Origin: an uncultured Lentisphaeria bacterium
GTDB taxonomy: Bacteria > Verrucomicrobiota > Lentisphaeria > Victivallales > Victivallaceae
Assembly (NCBI GenBank): GCA_903821255.1
Contig: CAIJKT010000760.1
Coordinates: 1 to 8,708, forward strand
DNA: 8,708 nucleotides
Reading direction: 5' to 3'
The position numbers and the translations under genes are program-made. Below, piece by piece: positions 1-7,212 of this stretch. Each line of letters starts with the position of its first letter. The first letter of the stretch is position 1. The notes under the pieces are model-generated. The model worked only from the letters and a program-made list of their open reading frames with translations, made no database searches and had not been told where the DNA came from.

Positions 1-24
1 ATGTGACACTAAAAGGGTTGAAAT

Positions 25-97
25 GGGGATAAACGGGGATATATTGATAAATAGTTAAGTTTTGTAACGTCTTGTAAGGTACTAGTTTACAGGTACT
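25..97. repeat. Cluster of short direct repeats next to the tRNA-like end
   Basis: Three small direct repeats lie close together: GGGGATA at 25-31 and 35-41 (10-base period), TTGTAA at 62-67 and 72-77 (10-base period), and AGGTACT at 77-83 and 91-97 (14-base period). They sit immediately left of the serine-tRNA-like fragment. Helically phased short repeats beside an attachment core are typical of arm-type binding sites for tyrosine recombinases or excisionases. That reading is inference, since no integrase is visible in the window and short repeats also arise by chance in AT-rich DNA. Confidence 0.3.
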
Positions 98-114
98 TAT
101 GAATGTCCGGATGG

Positions 115-134
115 GAATCCCACCCTCTCCGCCA
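115..134 (+). other. Serine-tRNA 3'-end fragment, candidate attachment site
   Basis: The 20 bases GAATCCCACCCTCTCCGCCA read as the last part of a bacterial serine tRNA: end of the T loop, 3' strand of the T stem, acceptor 3' strand, discriminator G and encoded CCA. The T-rich run that follows (135-144) resembles the trailer of a tRNA gene. No tRNA body precedes it: the matching 5' acceptor (GGAGAGG type) is absent from 1-114, and the T-loop start TTC is replaced by an unrelated sequence. Integrative elements that use tRNA genes leave such a 3' copy at their distal end, so the element would lie to the left and host DNA to the right. The match to serine tRNAs is from memory. Confidence 0.5.
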
Positions 135-203
135 TTTTCTTTTTACGCTCACCCCCCCGGCAATTAAGCTAAAAATTATACCATGCGTATTTTATTAAAA
201 ATA

Positions 204-232
204 TTGAATTCCAGCCGAAGTTTAATTATATT
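204..232 (+). promoter_or_regulatory. Probable promoter of the MerR-family gene
   Basis: A -35-like TTGAAT at 204-209 and a -10-like TATATT at 227-232 are separated by 17 bases (4/6 and 5/6 matches to the sigma-70 consensus). Transcription would start near 239, giving a leader of about 55 bases before the ATG at 295. The dyad at 250-264 falls just downstream of this start, a position suited to autorepression. Confidence 0.5.
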
Positions 233-249
233 CTTACGTGAATAAGACA

Positions 250-264
250 TTAAAGTTACTGTAA
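250..264 (+). promoter_or_regulatory. Candidate MerR operator, autoregulatory copy
   Basis: TTAAAGTTACTGTAA is an imperfect inverted repeat (one mismatch between the 7-base arms) and matches 13 of 15 bases of the perfect dyad at 2556-2570 in the flavodoxin promoter. The right arm ACTGTAA is identical in both, and both are followed by G. It lies in the leader of the MerR-family gene, so bound protein could block its own transcription. Confidence 0.5.
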
Positions 265-294
265 GATTAACATCAATAAAAAATATCTGTAAAA

Positions 295-771
295 ATGAAA
301 CAGACACATGGCTATAAAGTCCTCACGGACAAGACACCGAAATATACGGTAAAAGAAGTTGCCGAAATGCTGGAACTGTCCACATATACCATTCGTTATT
401 ACGAGAACTCCGGATTGATTCCGTTCGTCGATAGAACAGACGGAAATATCCGGATGTTTTCTGATTATGCCGTGAGCTGGCTTCGCCTGGTGCATTGTCT
501 GCGGACCACCGGCTTGCCGATCGAGGGCGTCAAGCACTATATTGAAATGTGTTTAAAAGGTGATTCCACCATACCGGAACGCGCCCATCTGATTTTTCAG
601 CAGGAAAAAAGCCTGCGCCAGCAAATCAAGGCATTGCAGAAACAAATGGAAGTCTTGAAGTACAAGAAATCCTACTACCAAAATTTGCTGGAGACCCATC
701 AGAAAGACAACTGCAATCCAATGAATCATATCAAAAAAAACGAACCTGACATCACGCCGCAGGAGAAATAA
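295..771 (+). CDS. MerR-family transcriptional regulator
   Basis: A 158-residue DNA-binding regulator. The winged helix-turn-helix of the MerR family spans about residues 17-87, with the hallmark stretch YTVKEVAEML followed by TIRYYENSGLIP (33-43) and the wing around GNIRMFSDY. Residues 103-133 form a heptad-like, Gln/Lys-rich dimer coiled coil, and a polar tail follows. There is no C-terminal ligand-binding domain and no metal-binding cysteine pair; the only cysteines are C68, C86 and C140. Length and layout fit the small MerR proteins of the AdhR/NmlR type that control aldehyde- or quinone-responsive reductases. The N-terminus carries about 16 residues before the usual MerR start, and no good Shine-Dalgarno precedes ATG 295, so the start is moderately sure. 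The gene converges on an aldo/keto reductase-flavodoxin operon whose promoter carries a matching dyad, so that operon is the likely target. The inducer is not visible. Confidence 0.93.
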   Translation: MKQTHGYKVLTDKTPKYTVKEVAEMLELSTYTIRYYENSGLIPFVDRTDGNIRMFSDYAVSWLRLVHCLRTTGLPIEGVKHYIEMCLKGDSTIPERAHLIFQQEKSLRQQIKALQKQMEVLKYKKSYYQNLLETHQKDNCNPMNHIKKNEPDITPQEK

Positions 772-798
772 TCCTGTAAATTATGATGAGAGAAAGAA

Positions 799-823
799 CG
801 CGGGGGAACTGTTCCTCCTCGCG
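799..823. terminator. GC-rich hairpin between convergent genes
   Basis: Between the regulator's stop (771) and the reductase's stop (847), the arms CGCGGGGGAA and TTCCTCCTCGCG pair over 10 bases with a CTG loop and two bulged T residues (816, 819). On the minus strand the hairpin is followed by a T-rich stretch (complement of 781-798), as expected of an intrinsic terminator for the reductase operon. The plus-strand side has only a short T run, so it is weaker for the regulator. Confidence 0.55.
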
Positions 824-846
824 TCATGTTTCCTGGGAATAGCCTG

Positions 847-1851
<1,005 letters not shown>

Positions 1852-2445
1852 TTATTCAATAATTTTGATTTCGCGCAGCCATTCCGAAACTTCGCTTTGC
1901 GCATTTTTGACCGAGTATCCGGAGGTATACAGGCTTTTCAGCACGGCAGACTTCGGACAATGTTTCCGGACATCCGCTTCGCAGCGGCCGATGGACCCTC
2001 CGCCATGTGTAAAGAACGGCACAACGGTCTTACCCGAAAGGTCATAACTGGTCAGGAAAGTCGCAACCGGCGGCGCAATCGTGCTCCACCAGTTGGGAGA
2101 TCCGATGAAAATCACATCGTATTTACTGATGTCCTCTACTTTGTTTTTCAGTTCCGGTTTGAAATTCGCGCTGATCTCTTTCTTTGCCTGATCCACCACC
2201 GCCTGATACGCTGCCGGATAGGGGTTTGCCGGCACGATCTCAAAAATATCACCGCCAGTAGCTGTCCTGATCTGATTGGCGATTTCCCGCGTATTACCGC
2301 TGTGTGAGAAATAGACGACAAGAATCTTCTTCGGGTTCAATGATGCAGTTTTGTTCATTTTTTCCTTCTCCTGACCGTTACATCCGATGCAAAAACTTAA
2401 TACCGAGACCGTGATTGCGATCATCGTTGCGAATGATGATTTCAT
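1852..2445 (-). CDS. Flavodoxin-like protein, probable lipoprotein
   Basis: A 197-residue FMN-binding electron carrier or reductase of the flavodoxin_4-like group. The phosphate-binding loop is F46-S-H-S-G-N-T52 after the first beta strand (ILVVY). IGSPNWWSTIAPP and the later PFFTHGGGS are characteristic group motifs around the flavin. Residues 1-22 look like a lipoprotein signal: Lys near the start, a hydrophobic core, then C-I-G-C22, though Cys replaces the usual Leu at -3. A charged linker follows. An anchored form outside the cytoplasmic membrane fits related gut-bacterial flavodoxins. A second ATG at 2358 (M30) has a better Shine-Dalgarno and would give a complete cytoplasmic flavodoxin of 168 residues. 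The gene is first in an operon with the aldo/keto reductase, under a MerR-type promoter. Confidence 0.92.
   Translation of the reverse strand: MKSSFATMIAITVSVLSFCIGCNGQEKEKMNKTASLNPKKILVVYFSHSGNTREIANQIRTATGGDIFEIVPANPYPAAYQAVVDQAKKEISANFKPELKNKVEDISKYDVIFIGSPNWWSTIAPPVATFLTSYDLSGKTVVPFFTHGGGSIGRCEADVRKHCPKSAVLKSLYTSGYSVKNAQSEVSEWLREIKIIE
2364..2372 (-). promoter_or_regulatory. Internal ribosome binding site in the flavodoxin gene
   Basis: On the minus strand AGGAGAAGG precedes the internal ATG at 2358 by 5 bases (AGGAG core about 9 bases away). This is stronger than the AAGGAAA before the first ATG at 2445. It could produce a leaderless cytoplasmic flavodoxin besides the lipoprotein form. 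The bases also encode the Gln/Glu/Lys-rich linker after C22, so the match may be a by-product of that composition. Confidence 0.35.
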
Positions 2446-2545
2446 AAATGTGATTTCCTTTTGATGATGTTATTTATAATTTTATTCACACATTCAGCAA
2501 TTCCTTTCCATATTAATAATAGCCTCTTTTTTATCTTTGATATTA

Positions 2546-2575
2546 ACTTTAAACGTTACAGTAACTGTAAGTCAA
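2546..2575 (-). promoter_or_regulatory. MerR-type promoter of the flavodoxin-reductase operon
   Basis: Reading leftward, a -35 box TTGACT (complement of 2570-2575) and a -10-like TAAAGT (complement of 2546-2551) flank 18 bases (19 if the -10 is shifted one base). Most of that spacer is the perfect dyad described separately. A dyad lodged between -35 and -10 with a lengthened spacer is the hallmark of promoters activated by MerR-family twisting of DNA. The start of transcription would be near 2539, leaving a leader of about 95 bases before the first ATG. Confidence 0.6.
2556..2570 (-). promoter_or_regulatory. Candidate MerR operator, perfect dyad
   Basis: TTACAGTAACTGTAA is a perfect inverted repeat with 7-base arms and a single central base. 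It lies within the spacer of the flavodoxin promoter and recurs with two differences at 250-264 upstream of the MerR-family gene. Sharing of this uncommon 15-mer by the regulator and the adjacent redox operon is the main evidence that the two belong to one regulon. Confidence 0.6.
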
Positions 2576-2822
2576 CCGGATTTCGTAAAAAAGGATTAAA
2601 AACAATTGTCTTCTAGTTGTAACGCTGCTTGGCAACCCGATATTCCATTTCAGATAAACCGCAATTAACAATAAATTATCATGACGGGAAAGAATGAAAA
2701 CACATATTTTATAATGAAAAATATGCGGTATGGATTACAAATTAAACTCCGCCAGGCAATAGGAGCATTCATCGTTATTCCAGTAAAATATTCAGGAACG
2801 CTGTTAAGTGGCCGGCCACGAA
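2576..2822. other. AT-rich intergenic stretch
   Basis: Together with the flavodoxin promoter this forms a 377-base gap between the flavodoxin start and the end of the U32-like gene. It is AT-rich and shows no convincing gene on either strand. The only visible element is a 12-base palindrome, GTGGCCGGCCAC, at 2808-2819 just past the U32-like stop. With a loop its stem would have only 4 pairs and no T run follows, so no clear terminator for the glycosidase operon can be named. Confidence 0.5.
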
Positions 2823-3866
2823 TCAATGATGAAAAAACTTTTCCTGCTCTACAGATACGAACGCCCGGTTCCAGATTTCAGCGCAATAACCGCAGCGGTG
2901 GCAATTCTTGTCACACGCGCACACCCGGTCGAACCAGTCGTCCGGAATCAACGTGTTATCAAGAACTGATTGCGGGTAAAGAGAGCTGTAGTTCGGCTCA
3001 AGAATGTCGAGCAGATTGCCGCGGAATTTACCCCGGACGTAGGCATCGATGACCATGCGCGGGCTGGGGTTGCAGCGCGTCGCAAGTTTCACGTCTGTGA
3101 ACCAGCGCTCATAGTGGTGAACATTTTCGGGCCGGATCCATGAATTACACAAGAAACGATGCGAGTTCTCTTTTTTTGAAAGAAAATCCCAGCATGGCAC
3201 CGGAAATTTTCGCGGTTGTGACGGCAGGCCTTTCACGCCCGTTTCATGTGCGACAAGGTTGTCATGAAATGTCTGCGCGGAACATTCCCGGAGACAGCCG
3301 CTGTTGGCGAGCAGATAGAGCTTTTTGCCGTGCTCATCGCACCAGTGCTTCATGAGTTCGATTTGCGCCAAATCACGATTGTGCTCGCGTTTAAGGTAGT
3401 AGCCATCAAAGCAATAAGCCAGGTATTCCATGCCCGCCACAGAGCCGATACGCATGTTCACTGACGCCCGCGTTTCAAGTCCGCCGGCATGCGCTTTCAC
3501 TATCCCGGCGACGAACGGCGAGGTTGTAGTAACGGCGGTGATGTGAAGACGCCCGCAAATCCCGTCGAGCATTCCGCGGATACGATCGGCAAAGGCGGCA
3601 GAAATAGCCTCATCACCATAACATGCCGCATTCATGAGCAGCGTCAATGGAATCCCCGTCTCCGATATTGCCTTGAGTTCATCGAGCATGGCGGCGGCGG
3701 ATGCCTGAAAGTCATTTGCCGCCGGTTCGCAAACCGGAGAGCGGCCGCTCGCATGGCCCGGCAATGCAAAGTACACCTCGGAGATATTCCCGCGGTAATC
3801 CTCCACTATCGAGGCGAACGGCTCTTTGTCTTCGCCCATGAACTGATATCCGACCGCGAAACGCAT
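2823..3866 (-). CDS. U32 peptidase-like protein with Cys-rich C-terminus
   Basis: A 347-residue protein from ATG 3866. An in-frame ATG at 3896 would overlap the upstream gene by 25 bases; the chosen start lies 5 bases after that gene's stop, and MRFAVGYQ is a natural first beta strand. U32 features are visible: an N-terminal TIM-like half with VYFALPG, the conserved LLANSGCLREC (C191, C195), and WIRPENVHHYERW followed by VKLATR, matching the IRPE...Y...K..GR block of that family. The C-terminus carries a cluster C316, C318, C322, C325, C328 (CAC-x3-C-x2-C-x2-C). U32 relatives such as UbiU/UbiV and RlhA act in oxygen-independent hydroxylation, and UbiU/UbiV bind a 4Fe-4S cluster. A similar cluster-dependent role is inferred here. 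It is last in an operon after an iron-sulfur reductase-like gene. The substrate is unknown. Confidence 0.8.
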   Translation of the reverse strand: MRFAVGYQFMGEDKEPFASIVEDYRGNISEVYFALPGHASGRSPVCEPAANDFQASAAAMLDELKAISETGIPLTLLMNAACYGDEAISAAFADRIRGMLDGICGRLHITAVTTTSPFVAGIVKAHAGGLETRASVNMRIGSVAGMEYLAYCFDGYYLKREHNRDLAQIELMKHWCDEHGKKLYLLANSGCLRECSAQTFHDNLVAHETGVKGLPSQPRKFPVPCWDFLSKKENSHRFLCNSWIRPENVHHYERWFTDVKLATRCNPSPRMVIDAYVRGKFRGNLLDILEPNYSSLYPQSVLDNTLIPDDWFDRVCACDKNCHRCGYCAEIWNRAFVSVEQEKFFHH

Positions 3867-3871
3867 GGCTG

Positions 3872-4867
3872 TTATTCCCAATATTCTTTGGCACATTTCC
3901 CCGTACAGTCATTTTCCTGCGGCTTGATTCGCCACGGCGGAGTGGTGCGGAACTTGTTTTCAAATTTATTTTTCAACACCCCTTTGTCTTCGAGATGGAT
4001 CATACAGGCGCGAATGCAGCCGCGCGCCCCCTCGACCACCGCCGAGCTGTTGAATCCGCTGTAACCCAGAACTTTGTCCAGCTCCGGATTGCCGGCGTAT
4101 TTATCCTCGAACTGTTCCGGTCTGGCGTCGGCATGCATGAACGGGTTATACTCCGGATTGCCGCCGCGGTAGGCGATCGAACATTTGATGTAATCGAATT
4201 TTCCCCATTCAACCCGGCGGCCGGCGATGGTTATCCCTTCGGTTTCCGTTGCCGAGATCGCATTGCCGGAACATTCGGAGACGCAGCGTTTGCAGCGGTC
4301 GCAAATTTTGCCTTCGAACAGCGGGTCAGGATCAAGCGGGGCGTCAGTCAGAATTGCCACCAGACGCTGTCTGGGTCCGAATTCCGGAGTAAGGAGCATC
4401 TTGCTCCAGCCAAATTCACCCAGGCCGGCGGCGAATGCCATGACGCGGAAATCCACTAGAATATCGGGGTGAGGTCTTTCGCCGTCAACCGACCGGCTGC
4501 GGTTCGGTTCGTCCTTCTGTGTTTTGAATAAAATCGATGACCCCGGATACATGTTGGGAACCGGCGCGGCCTCATAGCCGTTATCCTCGATGAAACAGCA
4601 GAGTTCGCGCATCACGATCGGCATATAAATTGCATTTAACGAGCCATAGCCCATCCCGCTGTAGGCGGCAAAATAAGTGCCCTCTTCAACACCCCGGAAA
4701 TAACCGCGCGGAATTCTGAATCCAAGCACGATTGCCGACTTTGCCGCCGGGAAAATATACCTTGGATCCTGTTGTTTCGGCGCCCCTTCAAAACGATCCA
4801 TCGATGCGATTCCGCACAGATCGGCGCCAAGAGATTTGGCCATCCTCTTTACATCATTTGCATTCAT
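3872..4867 (-). CDS. QueG/RdhA-like 4Fe-4S protein
   Basis: A 331-residue iron-sulfur protein that resembles epoxyqueuosine reductase and the reductive dehalogenase core, enzymes that use a corrinoid and two 4Fe-4S clusters. The stretch AGLGEFGWSKMLLTPEFGPR (147-166) followed by ILTDAPLDPDP is the typical block before the clusters. The first cluster motif is C189-x2-C192-x2-C195-x3-C199, without the usual proline after the last cysteine. The second is atypical: C284-x3-C288, perhaps helped by C229, and C321 and C325 lie near the end. There is no Tat or Sec signal and no membrane segment, so it should be cytoplasmic, unlike respiratory dehalogenases. It lacks the C-terminal HEAT-like extension of many QueG proteins, so a tRNA role is doubtful. 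GGAGGG (complement of 4876-4881) sits 8 bases before the ATG. It lies 54 bases after the glycosidase and 5 bases before the U32-like gene. Confidence 0.8.
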   Translation of the reverse strand: MNANDVKRMAKSLGADLCGIASMDRFEGAPKQQDPRYIFPAAKSAIVLGFRIPRGYFRGVEEGTYFAAYSGMGYGSLNAIYMPIVMRELCCFIEDNGYEAAPVPNMYPGSSILFKTQKDEPNRSRSVDGERPHPDILVDFRVMAFAAGLGEFGWSKMLLTPEFGPRQRLVAILTDAPLDPDPLFEGKICDRCKRCVSECSGNAISATETEGITIAGRRVEWGKFDYIKCSIAYRGGNPEYNPFMHADARPEQFEDKYAGNPELDKVLGYSGFNSSAVVEGARGCIRACMIHLEDKGVLKNKFENKFRTTPPWRIKPQENDCTGKCAKEYWE

Positions 4868-4921
4868 CTGTCAATCCCTCCAGGGGTTGTTCATATGTGG
4901 TTTAGGCTTACCGGAGGCGGT

Positions 4922-7060
4922 TCAGCGCTCGACCCGCACGAGATACCACGGCGTCGGCATGCAATCTTCTGTGCGGAAAAGAAAACCCTCTTCAGTCTCC
5001 GCCAATCGAATGCCGATGCCGGGCTGTCCATTGCCGTCGAGGGGATATGTCGTCACGCACCGTGCATTGCTTAGTCCCCGCAGAACTACGGCACCTTCAA
5101 CCGGCTCGATACGCACGGGAGCATGTCCCCATTCGACCGGCCTGGTCCGGGAATCGTCCGTCCAGGTTTGACCGGTGTTTGCGACGCGTGTGCCGATAGC
5201 CAGCAGCAGTTGCCCGGTCAGTGCGACAGGCCGGTTGTCAGTGCTGGCCAGTTGCAGCGCGGCAAATGGAGTAGTCAGCCGGAATATACAATTGCTGGTT
5301 GCGCTTTCACCGGCACGCCCAATGATGATTTGGTGGCGGGGCGTGTCAATCAGTACTCGTCCGCCATCCGGAGATGTCCGCCATGTCAATTCGCCAGTAT
5401 CGCTTACAATATCATTTTGTGAAATGCTCTCCCCGCCTTCCGCCGGCGCAATTTGCGAACCGTTAAGTTCAGCGATGCGGACGCGATGTGCCAGCGCCGT
5501 CCGTCCCGGCAGATACGGCAGCCAGTATGGATGCTCCCTGTCGCCGGCCTGACGTATGCTTTCCAATAGCCACGCCTGCGTCATTTTCCGCGTAACGGTC
5601 TGGCGAGCACATTGAGCATCACCGCGCAGGAACATTAAGGCTCCGAGCGCGGTCTGTGTCATTTTGACCGGGTTGCTGGCCATATCAAACCAGGAGTGCT
5701 GCCGTTGATCAGTCCACGACTCCGCTTTTGAATATGAACCGCTCCACGTAAGATATTCATAGAAGAATATACCATCCCAGTCCTGCAGTCGCGCGTACGC
5801 TGCGACAATCGGAATGAATTCAGCGGCGTAGTCATTGGGAAACGGCTCGTTAACTTCGGTGCAAAGATGTGGATAACCCTCGACGGCACCACGCGAAAGA
5901 TGAGCAATAACGCTTCGGTCCGGCTCGTCGACCATGGGGGTATTTTTGACGGTGCCGTTGTCCGGATGCTGCCAGTAAAAATGACTGTCAGTAATATCAA
6001 GCAAGGTATTTGCCGCCACCACCGGCAGTGAACTCCACCCGTAATTGTGATCGGAATTTCCGAGAATAAGTTGCCGCACACCAAGCTCTGTACGAAGGTA
6101 TGATCGCATTTCATCGAAAAATGATCGTTCAATACCGGTGTAGAATGATGCTTCATCGGCAAACCGCTTCGCGTTTGCACCGGCAAAATCATCAGGACAG
6201 AGACGGTGGACTGTGCCGTAAAGCGGGTCTTCGTCCGGCTTTGCGTCGCCTTCCCACGCCGCCGTCATTGTGTCACGACTGGAATATTTCTTTGCCAGCC
6301 ATTTATTCCATTGTTTGTCGATATCTTCCGTATATGCAACGTGAACAGCGCCCCAGTTCGTCTTCTTTCCGGTAAATCCGCCTTTAAGATCGCCATTGCG
6401 CCATCGTTCGGTCAGGCTGTTTTCATTGGTAATCTCTACCAGCGCGACTGCCGGCTCGTCAACGTAACGCAGATTCGTGAAAGGGTTGCGATGATGAAGC
6501 AGTCCGCGGGCATACTCTTTCTGGAGCATTATCAATTGCGGATCGAAATATATCTCGGGTTTGCCCCAGCCGACTGATTCGGCATGCCTGACCCCGTCGG
6601 CTTCGGAAAATGTGCGCGCCACATGCAGATTTAAATCAACATAGATACCCTGCTCTTTCAGGCAGGCAATCATCCAGTCAAGCCGTTCAAGTCCCTCTGC
6701 GTCGAACGATTGGCCGCATTCGGTGTCGCGCATGAGAATGCCTTCAGGCCAGTGAAGATCAATGGCATGCATCCGCACGCAGTTAATGCCGAACTTCGCC
6801 ATCCGCCGGGCAATCACCGGCGCAAGATGTTTCGGCGGCAACGGTCCGGAATTGCACAAATGCTGGCCCCATATTCGAAAGCGGCGTCCATCACTAAAGG
6901 CCAGATGTCCGTCAATCACCTTGACAAATCCGTACTGTCCCGCGGGCCGGTGCAGCAGATGTGATACATCTGCCGGCCCGGGCGTGTTGTCACTCCAGTT
7001 TAGAGTGTATGCCGGCCACACGTTCGTATCGGGCATGGGGCGGTGAAGACTGTCTTTCAT
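4922..7060 (-). CDS. Clan-A-type glycoside hydrolase, cytoplasmic
   Basis: A 712-residue glycosidase. The N-terminal part (about 40-70) leads with DGRRFRIWGQHLCNSG into a (beta/alpha)8 barrel to about residue 480; RMAKFGINCVRMHAID and QGIYVDLNLHV are early barrel strands. ALVEITNEN carries the strand-4 Asn-Glu pair (N212-E213, acid/base). LCTEVNEPFPND supplies the strand-7 glutamate (E402 is the likely nucleophile, E405 the alternative). Both fit clan GH-A families such as GH5 or GH42, but I cannot assign a family. Residues 500-712 look like beta-sandwich accessory domains. There is no signal peptide, so it probably cleaves imported oligosaccharides. A promoter lies just upstream (7092-7120), with a leader of about 25 bases and only a weak purine-rich ribosome site (GAAAGAA). 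It heads the operon with the two cysteine-rich genes. Confidence 0.88.
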   Translation of the reverse strand: MKDSLHRPMPDTNVWPAYTLNWSDNTPGPADVSHLLHRPAGQYGFVKVIDGHLAFSDGRRFRIWGQHLCNSGPLPPKHLAPVIARRMAKFGINCVRMHAIDLHWPEGILMRDTECGQSFDAEGLERLDWMIACLKEQGIYVDLNLHVARTFSEADGVRHAESVGWGKPEIYFDPQLIMLQKEYARGLLHHRNPFTNLRYVDEPAVALVEITNENSLTERWRNGDLKGGFTGKKTNWGAVHVAYTEDIDKQWNKWLAKKYSSRDTMTAAWEGDAKPDEDPLYGTVHRLCPDDFAGANAKRFADEASFYTGIERSFFDEMRSYLRTELGVRQLILGNSDHNYGWSSLPVVAANTLLDITDSHFYWQHPDNGTVKNTPMVDEPDRSVIAHLSRGAVEGYPHLCTEVNEPFPNDYAAEFIPIVAAYARLQDWDGIFFYEYLTWSGSYSKAESWTDQRQHSWFDMASNPVKMTQTALGALMFLRGDAQCARQTVTRKMTQAWLLESIRQAGDREHPYWLPYLPGRTALAHRVRIAELNGSQIAPAEGGESISQNDIVSDTGELTWRTSPDGGRVLIDTPRHQIIIGRAGESATSNCIFRLTTPFAALQLASTDNRPVALTGQLLLAIGTRVANTGQTWTDDSRTRPVEWGHAPVRIEPVEGAVVLRGLSNARCVTTYPLDGNGQPGIGIRLAETEEGFLFRTEDCMPTPWYLVRVER

Positions 7061-7091
7061 CGCAAATTCTTTCTTTCAGGGTATTCTCCCC

Positions 7092-7120
7092 ATTATGATT
7101 ATTATGAAATTATCCCTCAA
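7092..7120 (-). promoter_or_regulatory. Probable promoter of the glycosidase operon
   Basis: On the minus strand TTGAGG (complement of 7115-7120, 4/6 to consensus) and CATAAT (complement of 7092-7097, 5/6) are exactly 17 bases apart in an otherwise AT-rich spacer. The start of transcription would be near 7085, 25 bases before the glycosidase ATG. It lies in the 152-base gap after the upstream glycosidase, so the three-gene operon can be expressed on its own. No operator dyad stands out. Confidence 0.5.
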
Positions 7121-7212
7121 TGCATTCCTGGTTTTTTTGAATGCTGTTATGCCGCATGAGCATATTACTTCAGGAACAACCATGAAGCCGTTCTTCCGGT
7201 CATTTACTGACC

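Noticed and set aside
45..134. A complete serine tRNA gene ending at 134
   Set aside because: No acceptor 5' strand, D arm, anticodon arm or proper T loop can be found upstream; only the 3' terminal part is present.
152..158. Run of seven C residues as a phase-variable tract
   Set aside because: It lies outside any gene and outside the promoter elements, so a length change has no evident effect.
256..537. 93-residue minus-strand reading frame overlapping the regulator
   Set aside because: It lies antisense to the clear MerR-family gene, has no family features and no ribosome site.
2808..2819. Palindrome GTGGCCGGCCAC as terminator or binding site
   Set aside because: A hairpin would have only four pairs, with no T run after it in either direction, and there is no second copy to suggest a binding site.
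3867..3896. ATG at 3896 as the start of the U32-like protein
   Set aside because: It would overlap the upstream gene by 25 bases and add ten residues unlike the family start; the ATG at 3866 directly after the upstream stop is a better fit.
7198..7212. Hairpin GGTCA-GTAAA-TGACC immediately after the stop of the partial glycosidase
   Set aside because: A five-pair stem with no T run following on the minus strand is too weak to call a terminator, though its position right after the stop is suggestive.
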